Shown here one piece after another: positions 52,919 through 61,177 of a stretch of DNA of 64,000 bases. Under the pieces are notes generated by a model that worked only from the letters and a program-made list of their open reading frames with translations, made no database searches and was not told the origin of the DNA. Numbering within the stretch: position 1 is the stretch's first letter; every line of letters begins with the position of its first letter. Source of the DNA: Desulfuromonadales bacterium (GTDB taxonomy: Bacteria; Desulfobacterota; Desulfuromonadia; Desulfuromonadales; JAGXHI01); assembly GCA_024636295.1 (NCBI GenBank), contig JAGXHI010000068.1, forward strand, positions 25,828 to 89,827, written 5' to 3'. Position numbers and translations under genes: made by a program.

Positions 52919-53428
52919 TTACTCTGATTCCCAGAGGCCGACCTTTTTGACCCGCGCCTCGGCTTCGGTGCGGAGGAAGTCCTCCTTCTTTTCGAAATCG
53001 AACCGCCGGTAGACGGCGGCGTAGCCATTTTCCAGGAGAATCCGGTTGAGAAGCCGGCCGTCGGGAAGATGAACATAGGCCAGGATCCGACCATGCCGGT
53101 CCCGCAGATCATGGTCGAAGGTGAGGCGGACGTTTTTTCCTTTTACCGTTGAAATATTGAATTTGAGAACTTCGTCGGCAACGCGACGCAGCCGTTCACG
53201 CGGAATGCCCTGCCGCAGAAACCAGCGGTCACGTTCCGAAGCTTTCCTCTCGGGCGTGTCGATTCCGATCAGCCGCACTTTCCCCACCCCCAGGACTTTG
53301 ACCGTGTCGCCGTCGTAGACCCAGGAGACCTTTCCTTCGACATCCCTGCTCTGCACACTTTGAGACGGCGCCGGAATCCAGAAGAGGAAGAAAAGGCAAA
53401 AAAGGAAGATTTTCCCCGCGCGGAGCAT
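52919..53428 (-). CDS. Secreted thermonuclease-like nuclease (SNase family)
   Basis: A 169-aa protein: signal peptide MLRAGKIFLFCLFFLFWIPAPSQS, then an SNase OB-fold domain. The active-site string is DGDTVKVLGVGKVRLIGIDTPE (metal Asp plus Arg), followed by RHGRILAYVHLPDGRLLNRILLENGYAAVY. It should be a Ca-dependent DNA/RNA nuclease acting in the periplasm or outside. It lies 6 bp downstream of the membrane-protein gene and may be co-transcribed with it. Confidence 0.9.
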   Translation of the reverse strand: MLRAGKIFLFCLFFLFWIPAPSQSVQSRDVEGKVSWVYDGDTVKVLGVGKVRLIGIDTPERKASERDRWFLRQGIPRERLRRVADEVLKFNISTVKGKNVRLTFDHDLRDRHGRILAYVHLPDGRLLNRILLENGYAAVYRRFDFEKKEDFLRTEAEARVKKVGLWESE

Positions 53429-53434
53429 CCTCTC

Positions 53435-53860
53435 TTAATCCCGGCCCCAGAGGATGCGCGCGAAAAGTCCGGTAAAGAGACCCCAGATAAGATTGAAGCC
53501 CAGCACGAAAACCGGAGTCGCGTCCCCGAGTCCAAGTCCCATCATTCCATGAGGCGTGTGTTGAGGGAAGAAATAGAAGAGCTGTGCGGAGGTGGGAAGA
53601 AGGCTGATATAGAGGCCTTTTCGGATCCATTTTTGTCGGCTGCGCGCAGCGCCGACCGTGAGGAAATAGATGATGCCCCAGAGCCCGCCCCAGACCAGGC
53701 GCGGATAAAGCCAGGCGGGGGTGAGATCCGGAGCGATGGCTACTCCGGCCATGGCTGTCAGGCCCTTTGCGCCGGCCAGCCAGAGCGCCGCGCTGTTGAT
53801 CAGGGCGCCGAGGAGTCCAGCACAGAAACAAACCGCCAGCAGCGCACTGTTTCGATTCAT
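53435..53860 (-). CDS. Small integral membrane protein, unknown
   Basis: A 141-aa protein with four hydrophobic stretches (~7-26, 50-68, 82-100 and 112-132). Its Gly/Trp-rich loops include LYPRLVWGGLWGIIYFLTVGAARS, and the C-terminal part is VFVLGFNLIWGLFTGLFARILW. The arrangement is that of a small bundle; I recognise no family. It immediately precedes the nuclease gene, suggesting one transcript but no known joint function. It runs in the same direction as larE 56 bp upstream. Confidence 0.65.
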   Translation of the reverse strand: MNRNSALLAVCFCAGLLGALINSAALWLAGAKGLTAMAGVAIAPDLTPAWLYPRLVWGGLWGIIYFLTVGAARSRQKWIRKGLYISLLPTSAQLFYFFPQHTPHGMMGLGLGDATPVFVLGFNLIWGLFTGLFARILWGRD

Positions 53861-53915
53861 CCTTCCTCCTTTTTCATGAGTATAGGGCCGCGAATGGATC
53901 GTCGGCCTGAATGGG

Positions 53916-54749
53916 TCAGGATGCCGCGGGAAGAACCTCGTTCATGGACCCCTGACGGTACCCCTGCAGATCGAGAGTGATATAGACGAAACCCGCCTGC
54001 CGGAACTCCTCTGTTACGGCCCGACGCATCTCATCATCGAGAAGCCTGGGAATTTCCTCGATGGAGACCTCGATCCGTGCGAGTTCCCCGTGGTAGCGGA
54101 CGCGGTAATTGCGAAAACCGCTGAGGCGGAGAAAATTCTCGCATCGATCCACGCAGTCCAGCCGTTCCTGTGTGATCTCGGTGCCGTACGGAAATCGGGA
54201 GGACAGACATGCGAAAGCCTGCTTGTCCCATGTGGGAAGTCCGAGTTCACGGCTGATGCTGCGGATATCCTCTTTGGTGAGGGCCGCTTCCTGAAGGGGT
54301 GAGCGCACAGCCAGCTCCCTTGCGGCGTCGCGGCCGGGCCGGTAGTCCTGCAGATCGTCGGCGTTGGACCCATCGAGAATGGCCTCGAATCCCATCTCCT
54401 CGGCCTTGCTGCGGCAGAGGGAGAAGAGTTCCTGTTTGCAGTAATAACAGCGCTTCAGATCGTTGGCCGAAAATCCCGGAATCTCCAGTTCGTTGCTTTC
54501 GATGACGATCTGCCGGACGCCCATGTCCCTGGCCAGGGCGCAGCTTTCCTCGAACTCGTGCTTCGGATAGGTGGGTGACGTGGCGGTCAGGGCCACAACC
54601 TTTTCACTCCCGAGAACATCCCGGGCGGTTCGCAGCAGGAACGTGGAGTCCACCCCCCCGGAGAAGGCGACCACCGCCGAATCCATTTCCGCAAGGAGCG
54701 TCTTGAGCCGGCGATATTTTTCTTTCTGTGTTTCGGTTATATTCAGCAT
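53916..54749 (-). CDS. larE: ATP-dependent sacrificial sulfur transferase LarE-like
   Basis: A 277-aa PP-loop enzyme related to LarE, which donates sulfur to a pyridinium precursor of the nickel-pincer cofactor of lactate racemase. The PP-loop SGGVDSTFLLRTARD, GSNADDLQDYRPGRDAA and KQAFACLSSRFPYG with a Cys in the sacrificial/cluster position are visible, plus CYYCK further upstream. No larA, larB or larC is next to it. The role here is therefore uncertain, because LarE-type PP-loop proteins are also found alone. Confidence 0.88.
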   Translation of the reverse strand: MLNITETQKEKYRRLKTLLAEMDSAVVAFSGGVDSTFLLRTARDVLGSEKVVALTATSPTYPKHEFEESCALARDMGVRQIVIESNELEIPGFSANDLKRCYYCKQELFSLCRSKAEEMGFEAILDGSNADDLQDYRPGRDAARELAVRSPLQEAALTKEDIRSISRELGLPTWDKQAFACLSSRFPYGTEITQERLDCVDRCENFLRLSGFRNYRVRYHGELARIEVSIEEIPRLLDDEMRRAVTEEFRQAGFVYITLDLQGYRQGSMNEVLPAAS

Positions 54750-54823
54750 CCGTCCTGCCTTGGTAAAGTTGGGGAGGAAAAAGGCCGGAGGTCACCCGTC
54801 CGACCTTCCGGCGAAGGTTCATT

Positions 54824-55744
54824 CTAATCGAAAACTCCCGTGGAAAGATAGCGCTCTCCCGTATCGCACAGCATGGTCACCACGTTTTTGCCCGGTCCGA
54901 TCCTCCGGGCAATCCGCAGTGCGGCAAAGACATTCGCGCCGGAAGAGATGCCCGCAAAGATACCTTCCTCCCGCGCGAGTCGGCTTGCGGTATTCATCGC
55001 ATCTTCATTGGAAACGGTAAGAATTTCATCGTAAACGGACGTATCCAGAATATCCGGAACGAATCCGGCGCCGATGCCCTGGATTTTGTGGGGACCGGGT
55101 TCTCCGCCGGAGAGCACGGGGGAATCCTTGGGTTCCACGGCGACAATAGTGACGTGCGGATTCTCCCGCCGAAGAGCGCGGCCCACTCCGGTGATCGTTC
55201 CCCCCGTTCCGACGCCGGCGACGAAGGCATCCACCTCCCCGCCCAGGGCCTTCAGGATTTCAGGCCCGGTCGTTTTCTCGTGAATCAGGGGATTGGCGGG
55301 ATTCCTGAACTGCTGGGGCATGAAACAGCTTCTTTCCCGGGCGATCTCTTCGGCCTGTTCTATGGCGCCGCGCATGCCCAGGTTGCCGGGAGTCAGGACC
55401 AGTTCTGCGCCGAAAGCGCCAAGGAGCCGACGTCTTTCCATGCTCATGGTGTCGGGCATGGTGAGAAGCATCCGATATCCTTTGACGGCAGCCACGAGGG
55501 AAAGGCCGATCCCCGTATTGCCGCTGGTCGGCTCCACGATGGTATCGCCGGGTTTTATGCAGCCATCCTTTTCGGCCTGTTCGATCATGGCCAGGGCGAT
55601 GCGGTCTTTTACGCTGCCGCCGGGGTTGGCCCCCTCCATTTTCCCCCACACGGCCGCGGCTTTGGAATCGGTAATCCGGTTCAGGCGGACCAGGGGTGTG
55701 TTTCCGATCTGTCCCAGCGTCGAATTGCTGATCGTTGCAGGCAT
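54824..55744 (-). CDS. cysK: Cysteine synthase (O-acetylserine sulfhydrylase)
   Basis: A 306-aa PLP enzyme making cysteine from O-acetylserine and sulfide. The PLP-lysine lies in [15 protein letters not shown], the phosphate loop in [13 protein letters not shown], and [14 protein letters not shown] is the Gly-rich loop. Length matches CysK rather than CysM, though PLP-fold-II synthases overlap. An Rrf2-family regulator lies 69 bp upstream in the same direction. That pairing recalls CymR-cysK systems, or IscR-type control. Confidence 0.95.
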   Translation of the reverse strand: MPATISNSTLGQIGNTPLVRLNRITDSKAAAVWGKMEGANPGGSVKDRIALAMIEQAEKDGCIKPGDTIVEPTSGNTGIGLSLVAAVKGYRMLLTMPDTMSMERRRLLGAFGAELVLTPGNLGMRGAIEQAEEIARERSCFMPQQFRNPANPLIHEKTTGPEILKALGGEVDAFVAGVGTGGTITGVGRALRRENPHVTIVAVEPKDSPVLSGGEPGPHKIQGIGAGFVPDILDTSVYDEILTVSNEDAMNTASRLAREEGIFAGISSGANVFAALRIARRIGPGKNVVTMLCDTGERYLSTGVFD

Positions 55745-55813
55745 TATTCGCTCCTTGGAGGGGGCGTTATAGGAAGATGGTCGGGATGAATGGGACGGTT
55801 GTAACCTATATCG

Positions 55814-56281
55814 TCAGATATAATACATGAACCGGTGGTCCAGTTCCTTTTCGATCCCCATCTCCCGAGCCTGATCGCAAAGATTCCGGAGAGTAATCGA
55901 AGCGAAATATTCATGGAGTCGGCGGTTGGCTTCAGCCCAGACGGTCTGGGTGACGCAGGCGCCGTCGAAATCGCATTTTTCTTTTTTCCTGCTTTCATCC
56001 CGGGTGCAGTCCACCAGGGACATTTCACCCTCCGCGGCGAGAACGACCTGAAGAACGGTGATGTCCTCCGGTTTTCTGGACAGCTGATATCCCCCCTGTG
56101 GTCCCCTGCGGCTCTTGAGCAGTCCGGCCTTTTTCAGATCCTGGAAAATCTGCTCGAGATACCGGGGGGAAATCGCCTGGCGGCGTGAGATGTCCTTTAT
56201 CTGTGTGGGGAAGGAGCCTGAATGGTAGGCCATATCGAACAGAGCCCGCAATCCGTAACGGCTTTTTGTGGATAGTTTCAT
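55814..56281 (-). CDS. Rrf2/IscR-family transcriptional regulator
   Basis: A 155-aa winged-helix repressor (MKLSTKSRYGLRALFDMAYH...). The DNA-reading helix is in RRQAISPRYLEQIFQDLKKAGLL, followed by RRGPQGGYQLSRKPEDITV. Three cysteines (VDCTRDESRKKEKCDFDGAC, spaced x10 and x5) near residues 95-112 could hold an Fe-S cluster as in IscR. It probably senses Fe-S or cysteine status and controls itself and cysK downstream. The binding site is not identified. Confidence 0.9.
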   Translation of the reverse strand: MKLSTKSRYGLRALFDMAYHSGSFPTQIKDISRRQAISPRYLEQIFQDLKKAGLLKSRRGPQGGYQLSRKPEDITVLQVVLAAEGEMSLVDCTRDESRKKEKCDFDGACVTQTVWAEANRRLHEYFASITLRNLCDQAREMGIEKELDHRFMYYI

Positions 56282-56430
56282 GGATGAGTCCTCTCGGGGA
56301 ATTTCCCAGTGTGTATTCTTTCGTCATTTCTAGAAAAGTTCAGCAACCATGTCAACAATTTATTTTTCTCTTTCAAATTGCGCTTCGGGATGGTTATGAT
56401 TAAATTGTATTAAATGTCATGGAGGTTTTT

Positions 56431-56979
56431 ATGCAGGGCAAATTCTCTGGAGAAGGATTGGATTCGATGTTCTTTCCCATACCATCCGTGTTCCTGGCCT
56501 TCCGCATCGGGTCGGAGCCTCCGATCGTTTTCCCTTCGGCATGGGTGGGCCTGGTTTCGCACGATCCCGTGGTTCTCAGCGCCGCTTTTCGGGGAAGTGC
56601 GCCGGAATTCTTGACCCAAGGCGGAGAATTCGCAGTCAACCTGCCTGACGAGGATCTGATCCGAGAATTTAGCCGGTGCGGTGGAATGGATATCAAATCC
56701 CTGCGTTTCGTGGAAGAAGCAATGACCGGCGCGACCTTGATTCAGGGTTGCCCCGTCAGAATCGAATGCCGCTGTTCCAGCTTCGAATCGCATTTCGGCG
56801 AGTGCTATGTCCGGGGGGAGGTCGCCGCGGTCCATCGGGGAGAGCTGAGCGTCCCCATAAAAGCCGCAAAGGATATTTTCCAGATCGATCCTTTCGCTCC
56901 GGCAGGGCATCCTTTCGCCGCAGGAAATCTCACCGCCGTGAGGGGAATTTTCCCTCAGACGGGTTTTATGCTCTCCTGA
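56431..56979 (+). CDS. Flavin-reductase-like (split-barrel FMN-binding) protein
   Basis: A 182-aa split beta-barrel of the flavin reductase/FMN-binding family. The strand block ends WVGLVSHDPVVLSAAFRGSA; GGEFAVNLPDEDLIREFSRCGGMD is typical of the group. The enzyme probably binds FMN and reduces it or a small electron acceptor. ATG 56431 is chosen because GGAGG lies 5 nt upstream; a frame start 12 bp earlier has none. It is divergent from the Rrf2 regulator gene, so a shared control region is plausible. Confidence 0.82.
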   Translation: MQGKFSGEGLDSMFFPIPSVFLAFRIGSEPPIVFPSAWVGLVSHDPVVLSAAFRGSAPEFLTQGGEFAVNLPDEDLIREFSRCGGMDIKSLRFVEEAMTGATLIQGCPVRIECRCSSFESHFGECYVRGEVAAVHRGELSVPIKAAKDIFQIDPFAPAGHPFAAGNLTAVRGIFPQTGFMLS

Positions 56980-57014
56980 GGAGCACGCCTGGCAGATTCC
57001 CCCGGTGGGCATGA

Positions 57015-57908
57015 TTACTCGATGGGAATCCGGAAGTCCGGGCCGACTCCCGCTTTTTCAAGAAGATCAAAGGTGTAGCCGAAACTGGCAGAGGACGTGG
57101 GAGCGTACCGCTGGATGTCGAGACCGTCCCGGACGGCGGCGGCCTCGGGGCTCTGGTCTTTCTCCAGGGCGACAAGAGCAAAGGTCACCATTCCGACGGC
57201 TCCCCGATCCGCCTTCCGGGAAATAATCAGAGTGGCCTCCGGGTTCTCCGCCGAAGTTCTCCCCACCGGCATGAGTTCAGGATATCGATTTTTCAGTGTC
57301 TCCCAGACTCGGTCCTTCACCACTGCCGCATCCGCCCTGCCCTCGGCAAGGATCCATACTGCCTGGCTGTGAGAGCCGGCCCTGATCATGCCGCTGCTGG
57401 CCTCCACGGCTCCGGGAACTGAGCGGAAGAAAAATTCGCCGGCGGAGGCGAGGGTGCAGAATGCGACTTTCTTTCCCTGGAAATAGTCGCCCCGGGCAGT
57501 GAACTGCGGAGACCCTTTCGGCGCAAGGACAACCGTCCCGTAGGTGCTGGATCCATCCGTGCGAACGGGACGCACGAGGGGGAACCCCAGTTTTTTGATG
57601 GTCAGGATTCCAGCCACTCCGGCGCCGCAGAACAGCCCGTCCAGGGCGCCCTCCATAAACATGCGGGCGGCCTCCGAGGAGGTGGATATCCCGATGAGCG
57701 TGGCCTGAACGCCGTGACGGTTCAGGTACGCCTCCAATGGGGCGTACCTGTCGATCGAAGAGTCGGGTTTCTGAATGACGCCGATACGGAATTCTTTCGC
57801 ATGCAACGGGAGGGCAAGCAGAAAGGACAAAAAGACGCCAACCAGAACCTTGACCAGGAAAGAACGACTGGTTTTTGGGATGGCTCTCATATGATTCTCA
57901 ATATTCAT
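57015..57908 (-). CDS. PhnD-like periplasmic substrate-binding protein
   Basis: A 297-aa protein with a signal peptide (about residues 1-37) and a type-II periplasmic-binding fold. Similar to phosphate/phosphonate-binding PhnD, it shows FRIGVIQKPDSSIDRYAPLEAYLNRHG, a first hinge block in LDGLFCGAGVAGILTIKKLG and AEGRADAAVVKDRVWETL. No ABC permease or ATPase gene is adjacent. It may act as a sensor subunit or with a distant transporter. The start at 57908 has AGGA 6 nt upstream. Confidence 0.85.
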   Translation of the reverse strand: MNIENHMRAIPKTSRSFLVKVLVGVFLSFLLALPLHAKEFRIGVIQKPDSSIDRYAPLEAYLNRHGVQATLIGISTSSEAARMFMEGALDGLFCGAGVAGILTIKKLGFPLVRPVRTDGSSTYGTVVLAPKGSPQFTARGDYFQGKKVAFCTLASAGEFFFRSVPGAVEASSGMIRAGSHSQAVWILAEGRADAAVVKDRVWETLKNRYPELMPVGRTSAENPEATLIISRKADRGAVGMVTFALVALEKDQSPEAAAVRDGLDIQRYAPTSSASFGYTFDLLEKAGVGPDFRIPIE

Positions 57909-58055
57909 TGACCGTCCTGTGAAAAAGTCGACCCTAGCACGAACAGGGGAACTGGACCAAGCATGAAAAGACAGATAAAAAATGGAATTGAACAGCCTGG
58001 ATGGTTCGGTTAGGGTATAAAATCCAGATCCGGCTCCCCTTGGACAAAATCAGCC

Positions 58056-58289
58056 ATGCCTCTTCCTCTTCTGAAAAACATCTCCTATTCCGCCCTCGTT
58101 ATCGCCGCCGCCGTCCTGGGACTCGCGCCTTTTTTCCCGGAGCCGCACCTGGTGGAAAAGGCGCGCCTGCTCCTCCAGGGGGACAGGCTCAGGCCCATCG
58201 ATATTTTCGACGTATTTTTCCATCTTTTTCCTGCACTGCTGTTGATATTGAAGTTGATTTCCGAAAAGAAGAGCAAAAAAGAACAATAG
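58056..58289 (+). CDS. Small membrane protein, 77 aa
   Basis: A 77-aa protein with an N-terminal helix (SYSALVIAAAVLGLAPFFP), then PEPHLVEKARLLLQGDRLRPIDIFDVFFHLFPALLLILKL and a basic tail. The LAPFxPEPHLVEK...RPIDIFD block recurs in short Geobacter-type proteins sometimes mislabelled as RND transporters, as I recall. I see no clear ribosome site before the ATG. Function is unknown. It precedes the tRNA gene. Confidence 0.68.
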   Translation: MPLPLLKNISYSALVIAAAVLGLAPFFPEPHLVEKARLLLQGDRLRPIDIFDVFFHLFPALLLILKLISEKKSKKEQ

Positions 58290-58435
58290 ATATCGGGGGG
58301 CCCGGGCTTCGTGTGTTCTGAAAATACGATCAGAATGATCAAGCACCAGAGAGGATCTTCTCAGGCCATCTTCAGACTTGCATTTTGCCCGGACCCATGC
58401 TAAAAGTTCCGTCTGTTCAGAGGGAAAGACCACGT

Positions 58436-58512
<77 letters not shown>

Positions 58513-58540
58513 TTTCCTTTCCCATAGATTTCATAAGATT

Positions 58541-58575
58541 AGCCCCACTCTCCGCCTGGAAAGTGGGGCTTTTTC
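58541..58575 (+). terminator. Terminator after tRNA-Pro
   Basis: AGCCCCACT pairs with AGTGGGGCT and is followed by TTTTTCG. Confidence 0.88.
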
Positions 58576-59019
58576 GTTGGGCTCTCCGGTCCGCCTCCGG
58601 TCCGCGTGTGGGATTCCTTTCGGCGATTGGGATCTTGAGAACGGCTCCGGTACGGGCGGCTTCCGTGGGCCTCGGCTTCCCTCTTCTTCACTCCTTTTCC
58701 TTGTCTTTCGGCGGGTTCTGTTAGAGTGTTCTTCCTTCATACGTGCGATTATCCTCTTTCCGGTCCAGGACATAGGTTCCGGGGCGACTCCGGGGCGGAG
58801 ATGATGGGCGGTCCGGGATTTCCGGATTGTCCGGGAGGGTTATTTTTCGAGTCAGGGGAATCCTACAAAGCAGGAATTGGGAGAATTCCTAACGGCTACT
58901 CTCATTTAAATCCTTCAAAGGCTCACGAGACGATTTGTGGGACTGTTTACTCACCGCCGCCCCCGTAGGGGCATACCCGCTTCCGGGACTGTCTTCGAAG
59001 AGGAGCATCGGGTAAAACG
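58576..59019. other. Non-coding junction between tRNA-Pro and the CBASS operon
   Basis: No convincing gene is seen in ~440 bp. A GTAGGGGC piece (58968-58985) resembles repeats near 28100. The sequence is less G+C-rich toward 58850-58950. No integrase gene or clear duplicate of the tRNA 3' end is visible inside the window. Confidence 0.5.
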
Positions 59020-59048
59020 TTGACAATTAAAATGACCGTAGGTTAAAT
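59020..59048 (+). promoter_or_regulatory. Sigma-70 promoter of the CBASS operon
   Basis: TTGACA (59020-59025) and TTAAAT (59043-59048) are 17 bp apart. It lies 88 bp before the capV start. Confidence 0.72.
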
Positions 59049-59136
59049 GGGCAGCGTAGAGCTAGGGTAGCGAAACTTACCGATGGTGATTTGGCGCATA
59101 CGGCAAGTTGAGTAAGCTCGAGAGAGGCGACTTGAA

Positions 59137-60084
59137 ATGAGTCAGGCAACAGAGGAACTAGGCGGACGCGAAGTATTACGCGTGCTGACATTGGACGGGG
59201 GCGGCGCAAAGGGTTTCTACACCCTAGGTGTGCTGAAGGAAATCGAGGCTATGGTCGGGCGCCCCCTTTACCAGACGTTCGACCTTGTTTTCGGGACCAG
59301 CACGGGCGCGATTATCGCCTCACTGATCGCGCTCGGCCGCAGTGTCGACTCCATCCTGGACCTGTACCGCAAGCACGTGCCCTCTGTCATGTCGCAGAAA
59401 ACCGCTCCGACCAGGTCGATAGCCTTGATAAAGCTGGCGAACGAGGTCTTCGGCGATGCGAAGTTCAGTGACGTGAAGACCGGCATTGGGATCGTCACGG
59501 CCAAATGGCTGACCGAGCGCCCGATGATTTTCAAGGGTAATGTTGCCCAGGCACACGGCCGAGTTGGCACGTTCGTCCCTGGTTTCGGCGTAAGCATCGC
59601 CGACGCCGTCAAGGCATCGTGCTCGGCCTATCCGTTCTTCGAGCGAACTATCGTAAGGACCTCGATGGGGGAGGATATCGAGCTGATCGACGGCGGGTAC
59701 TGCGCTAACAATCCGACACTCTACGCAATCGCCGACGCGGTCCAAGCGTTTCGGCGTAAACACAAGGACATCAGGGTGGTGAGTATCGGCGTGGGCACCT
59801 ATCCCGACCCAAAACCGGGACTGAGGATGCGACTGGCGAAGAAGTTTCTCATCAGCGTCCAGTTGCTGCAGAAAACCCTGGAAATCAATACGCATTCAAT
59901 GGACCAGCTTCGGCAGATTTTGTTTCACGAAGTACCGACCGTCCGCATAAGCGACTCCTACGTCACGCCGGAGATGGCGACCGACCTGCTGGAGCACGAC
60001 CTCAAAAAATTGGACGTCCTGTTTCAGCGAGGACGGGAGTCGTTCTCCTCGCGGGAAAAGCAACTTCGCGAATATTTGATGTAG
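59137..60084 (+). CDS. capV: CapV-like patatin phospholipase (CBASS effector)
   Basis: A 315-aa patatin-like phospholipase. Landmarks are the oxyanion loop DGGGAKG (20-26), the nucleophile GTSTG with Ser55, and DGG with catalytic Asp185. In CBASS the second messenger activates CapV, which then degrades membrane phospholipids and kills the infected cell. It is directly followed, after 14 bp, by the CD-NTase, the diagnostic pairing. Length and order match CapV. Codon use is more A+T-rich than the flanking core genes, suggesting transfer. Confidence 0.9.
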   Translation: MSQATEELGGREVLRVLTLDGGGAKGFYTLGVLKEIEAMVGRPLYQTFDLVFGTSTGAIIASLIALGRSVDSILDLYRKHVPSVMSQKTAPTRSIALIKLANEVFGDAKFSDVKTGIGIVTAKWLTERPMIFKGNVAQAHGRVGTFVPGFGVSIADAVKASCSAYPFFERTIVRTSMGEDIELIDGGYCANNPTLYAIADAVQAFRRKHKDIRVVSIGVGTYPDPKPGLRMRLAKKFLISVQLLQKTLEINTHSMDQLRQILFHEVPTVRISDSYVTPEMATDLLEHDLKKLDVLFQRGRESFSSREKQLREYLM

Positions 60085-60098
60085 CCAGCGGGGGAAAG

Positions 60099-60992
60099 AT
60101 GCCAATACCAGAATCGCAGCTTGAAACGTGGTCCCACCAGGGATCGGTCACCCAGTCGTGCAACACTTATAACACGATCAAGAGTGCCTTGGAGGCTAAT
60201 ACCACGCCGTACGCTGGTAAAAACTTCAAGGTATTTCTCCAAGGCTCATACGGCAACGACACGAATATCTACGCCGAGAGTGACGTGGACATCGTCATTC
60301 GGCTCGACGACTGCTTTCAGAGCGATCTGTCCCAACTGACCGAAGAGGAGAAGACTGCTTACAAGTCGGCGTTTCATGACGCTACCTACACGCACCTTGA
60401 GTTCAAGCGTGATGTTTTATCAGTGCTCACGGAGCAGTACGGGGCAGAAGTCAAAGCCGGCGATAAAGCTATTGCCATTGAGGCCTGTGGCTCGCGTCGA
60501 AAGGCCGACGTGCTTGTGGCAATTCAGTTTCGACGGTACTTTCAGTTCCGCTCTTCAGACAACTCTGAGTATGTCGAAGGGATCTGCTTCTGGAACGGCA
60601 AGGGCGAACGGATTGCGAACTATCCCAGGCAGCACTCGGCCAACCTGACGACGAAACACCAGAATACTTCGAAGTGGTTCAAACCCATGGCACGTGTGTT
60701 TAAGAACATGCGCAGCAGGATGGTCGAAAATGGCTTGATCAAGGCTGGTATCGCGCCTTCGTACTACATCGAAGGTCTTCTATACAACATGCCAAACGAA
60801 AAGCTCACGTCCAGCTATCAGGACTGTGTGGTCAATATGTTGAACTGGTATCGCCGGGAGGCCTCGAAACCCGATCTTGTATGCGCCAACGAGCAGTATT
60901 ACCTACTGCGTAATGGACATCACACCTGCTGGGTCCAGTCGGACTGCGACGCGTTTGTCGAGGCCGCGGTTAGGTTGTGGAATGAGTGGTAA
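60099..60992 (+). CDS. CD-NTase (cGAS/DncV-like nucleotidyltransferase), CBASS signal synthase
   Basis: A 297-aa nucleotidyltransferase. GS (49-50) in [22 protein letters not shown] and the first two catalytic acids DVD (62-64) are followed by the third acid near Asp137 ([10 protein letters not shown]). This is the Pol-beta GS...DxD...D pattern of CD-NTases, not of class I tRNA enzymes. Upon phage infection it should make a cyclic oligonucleotide that activates CapV. The nucleotide product and clade cannot be told from sequence by eye. GGGGGAAAG precedes the ATG. Confidence 0.92.
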   Translation: MPIPESQLETWSHQGSVTQSCNTYNTIKSALEANTTPYAGKNFKVFLQGSYGNDTNIYAESDVDIVIRLDDCFQSDLSQLTEEEKTAYKSAFHDATYTHLEFKRDVLSVLTEQYGAEVKAGDKAIAIEACGSRRKADVLVAIQFRRYFQFRSSDNSEYVEGICFWNGKGERIANYPRQHSANLTTKHQNTSKWFKPMARVFKNMRSRMVENGLIKAGIAPSYYIEGLLYNMPNEKLTSSYQDCVVNMLNWYRREASKPDLVCANEQYYLLRNGHHTCWVQSDCDAFVEAAVRLWNEW

Positions 60993-61045
60993 TTACGAAA
61001 GCCGATTAAGGACACCGCTGTTTCCCACGCGAGTGTTCTAACGCC

Positions 61046-61177
61046 ATGCCTTCTGCGTCCGTCCCCACTGCCGCACAAGTTGTTCCAGCCGGCGGCCCAG
61101 GATGGCCGTGTCTGGACTTCAACGTTGGACAGATCTTTGCCAATATCATGATGATAAGAAGAGTAATCAGCAGATGA
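61046..61177 (+). CDS. Possible 43-aa small ORF overlapping the next gene
   Basis: The frame reads MPSASVPTAAQVVPAGGPGW... and ends MMIRRVISR-stop. Its TGA (61175-61177) overlaps the ATG of the DAC-like gene (ATGA), which would allow translational coupling. The upstream ribosome site is weak. It fills most of the 180-bp gap after the CD-NTase. No family is recognised; it may instead be chance. Confidence 0.3.
   Translation: MPSASVPTAAQVVPAGGPGWPCLDFNVGQIFANIMMIRRVISR

Noticed and set aside
58726..58968. An 80-codon frame between tRNA-Pro and the CBASS operon
   Set aside because: No ribosome site, mixed composition, no recognisable motif; treated as junction sequence.
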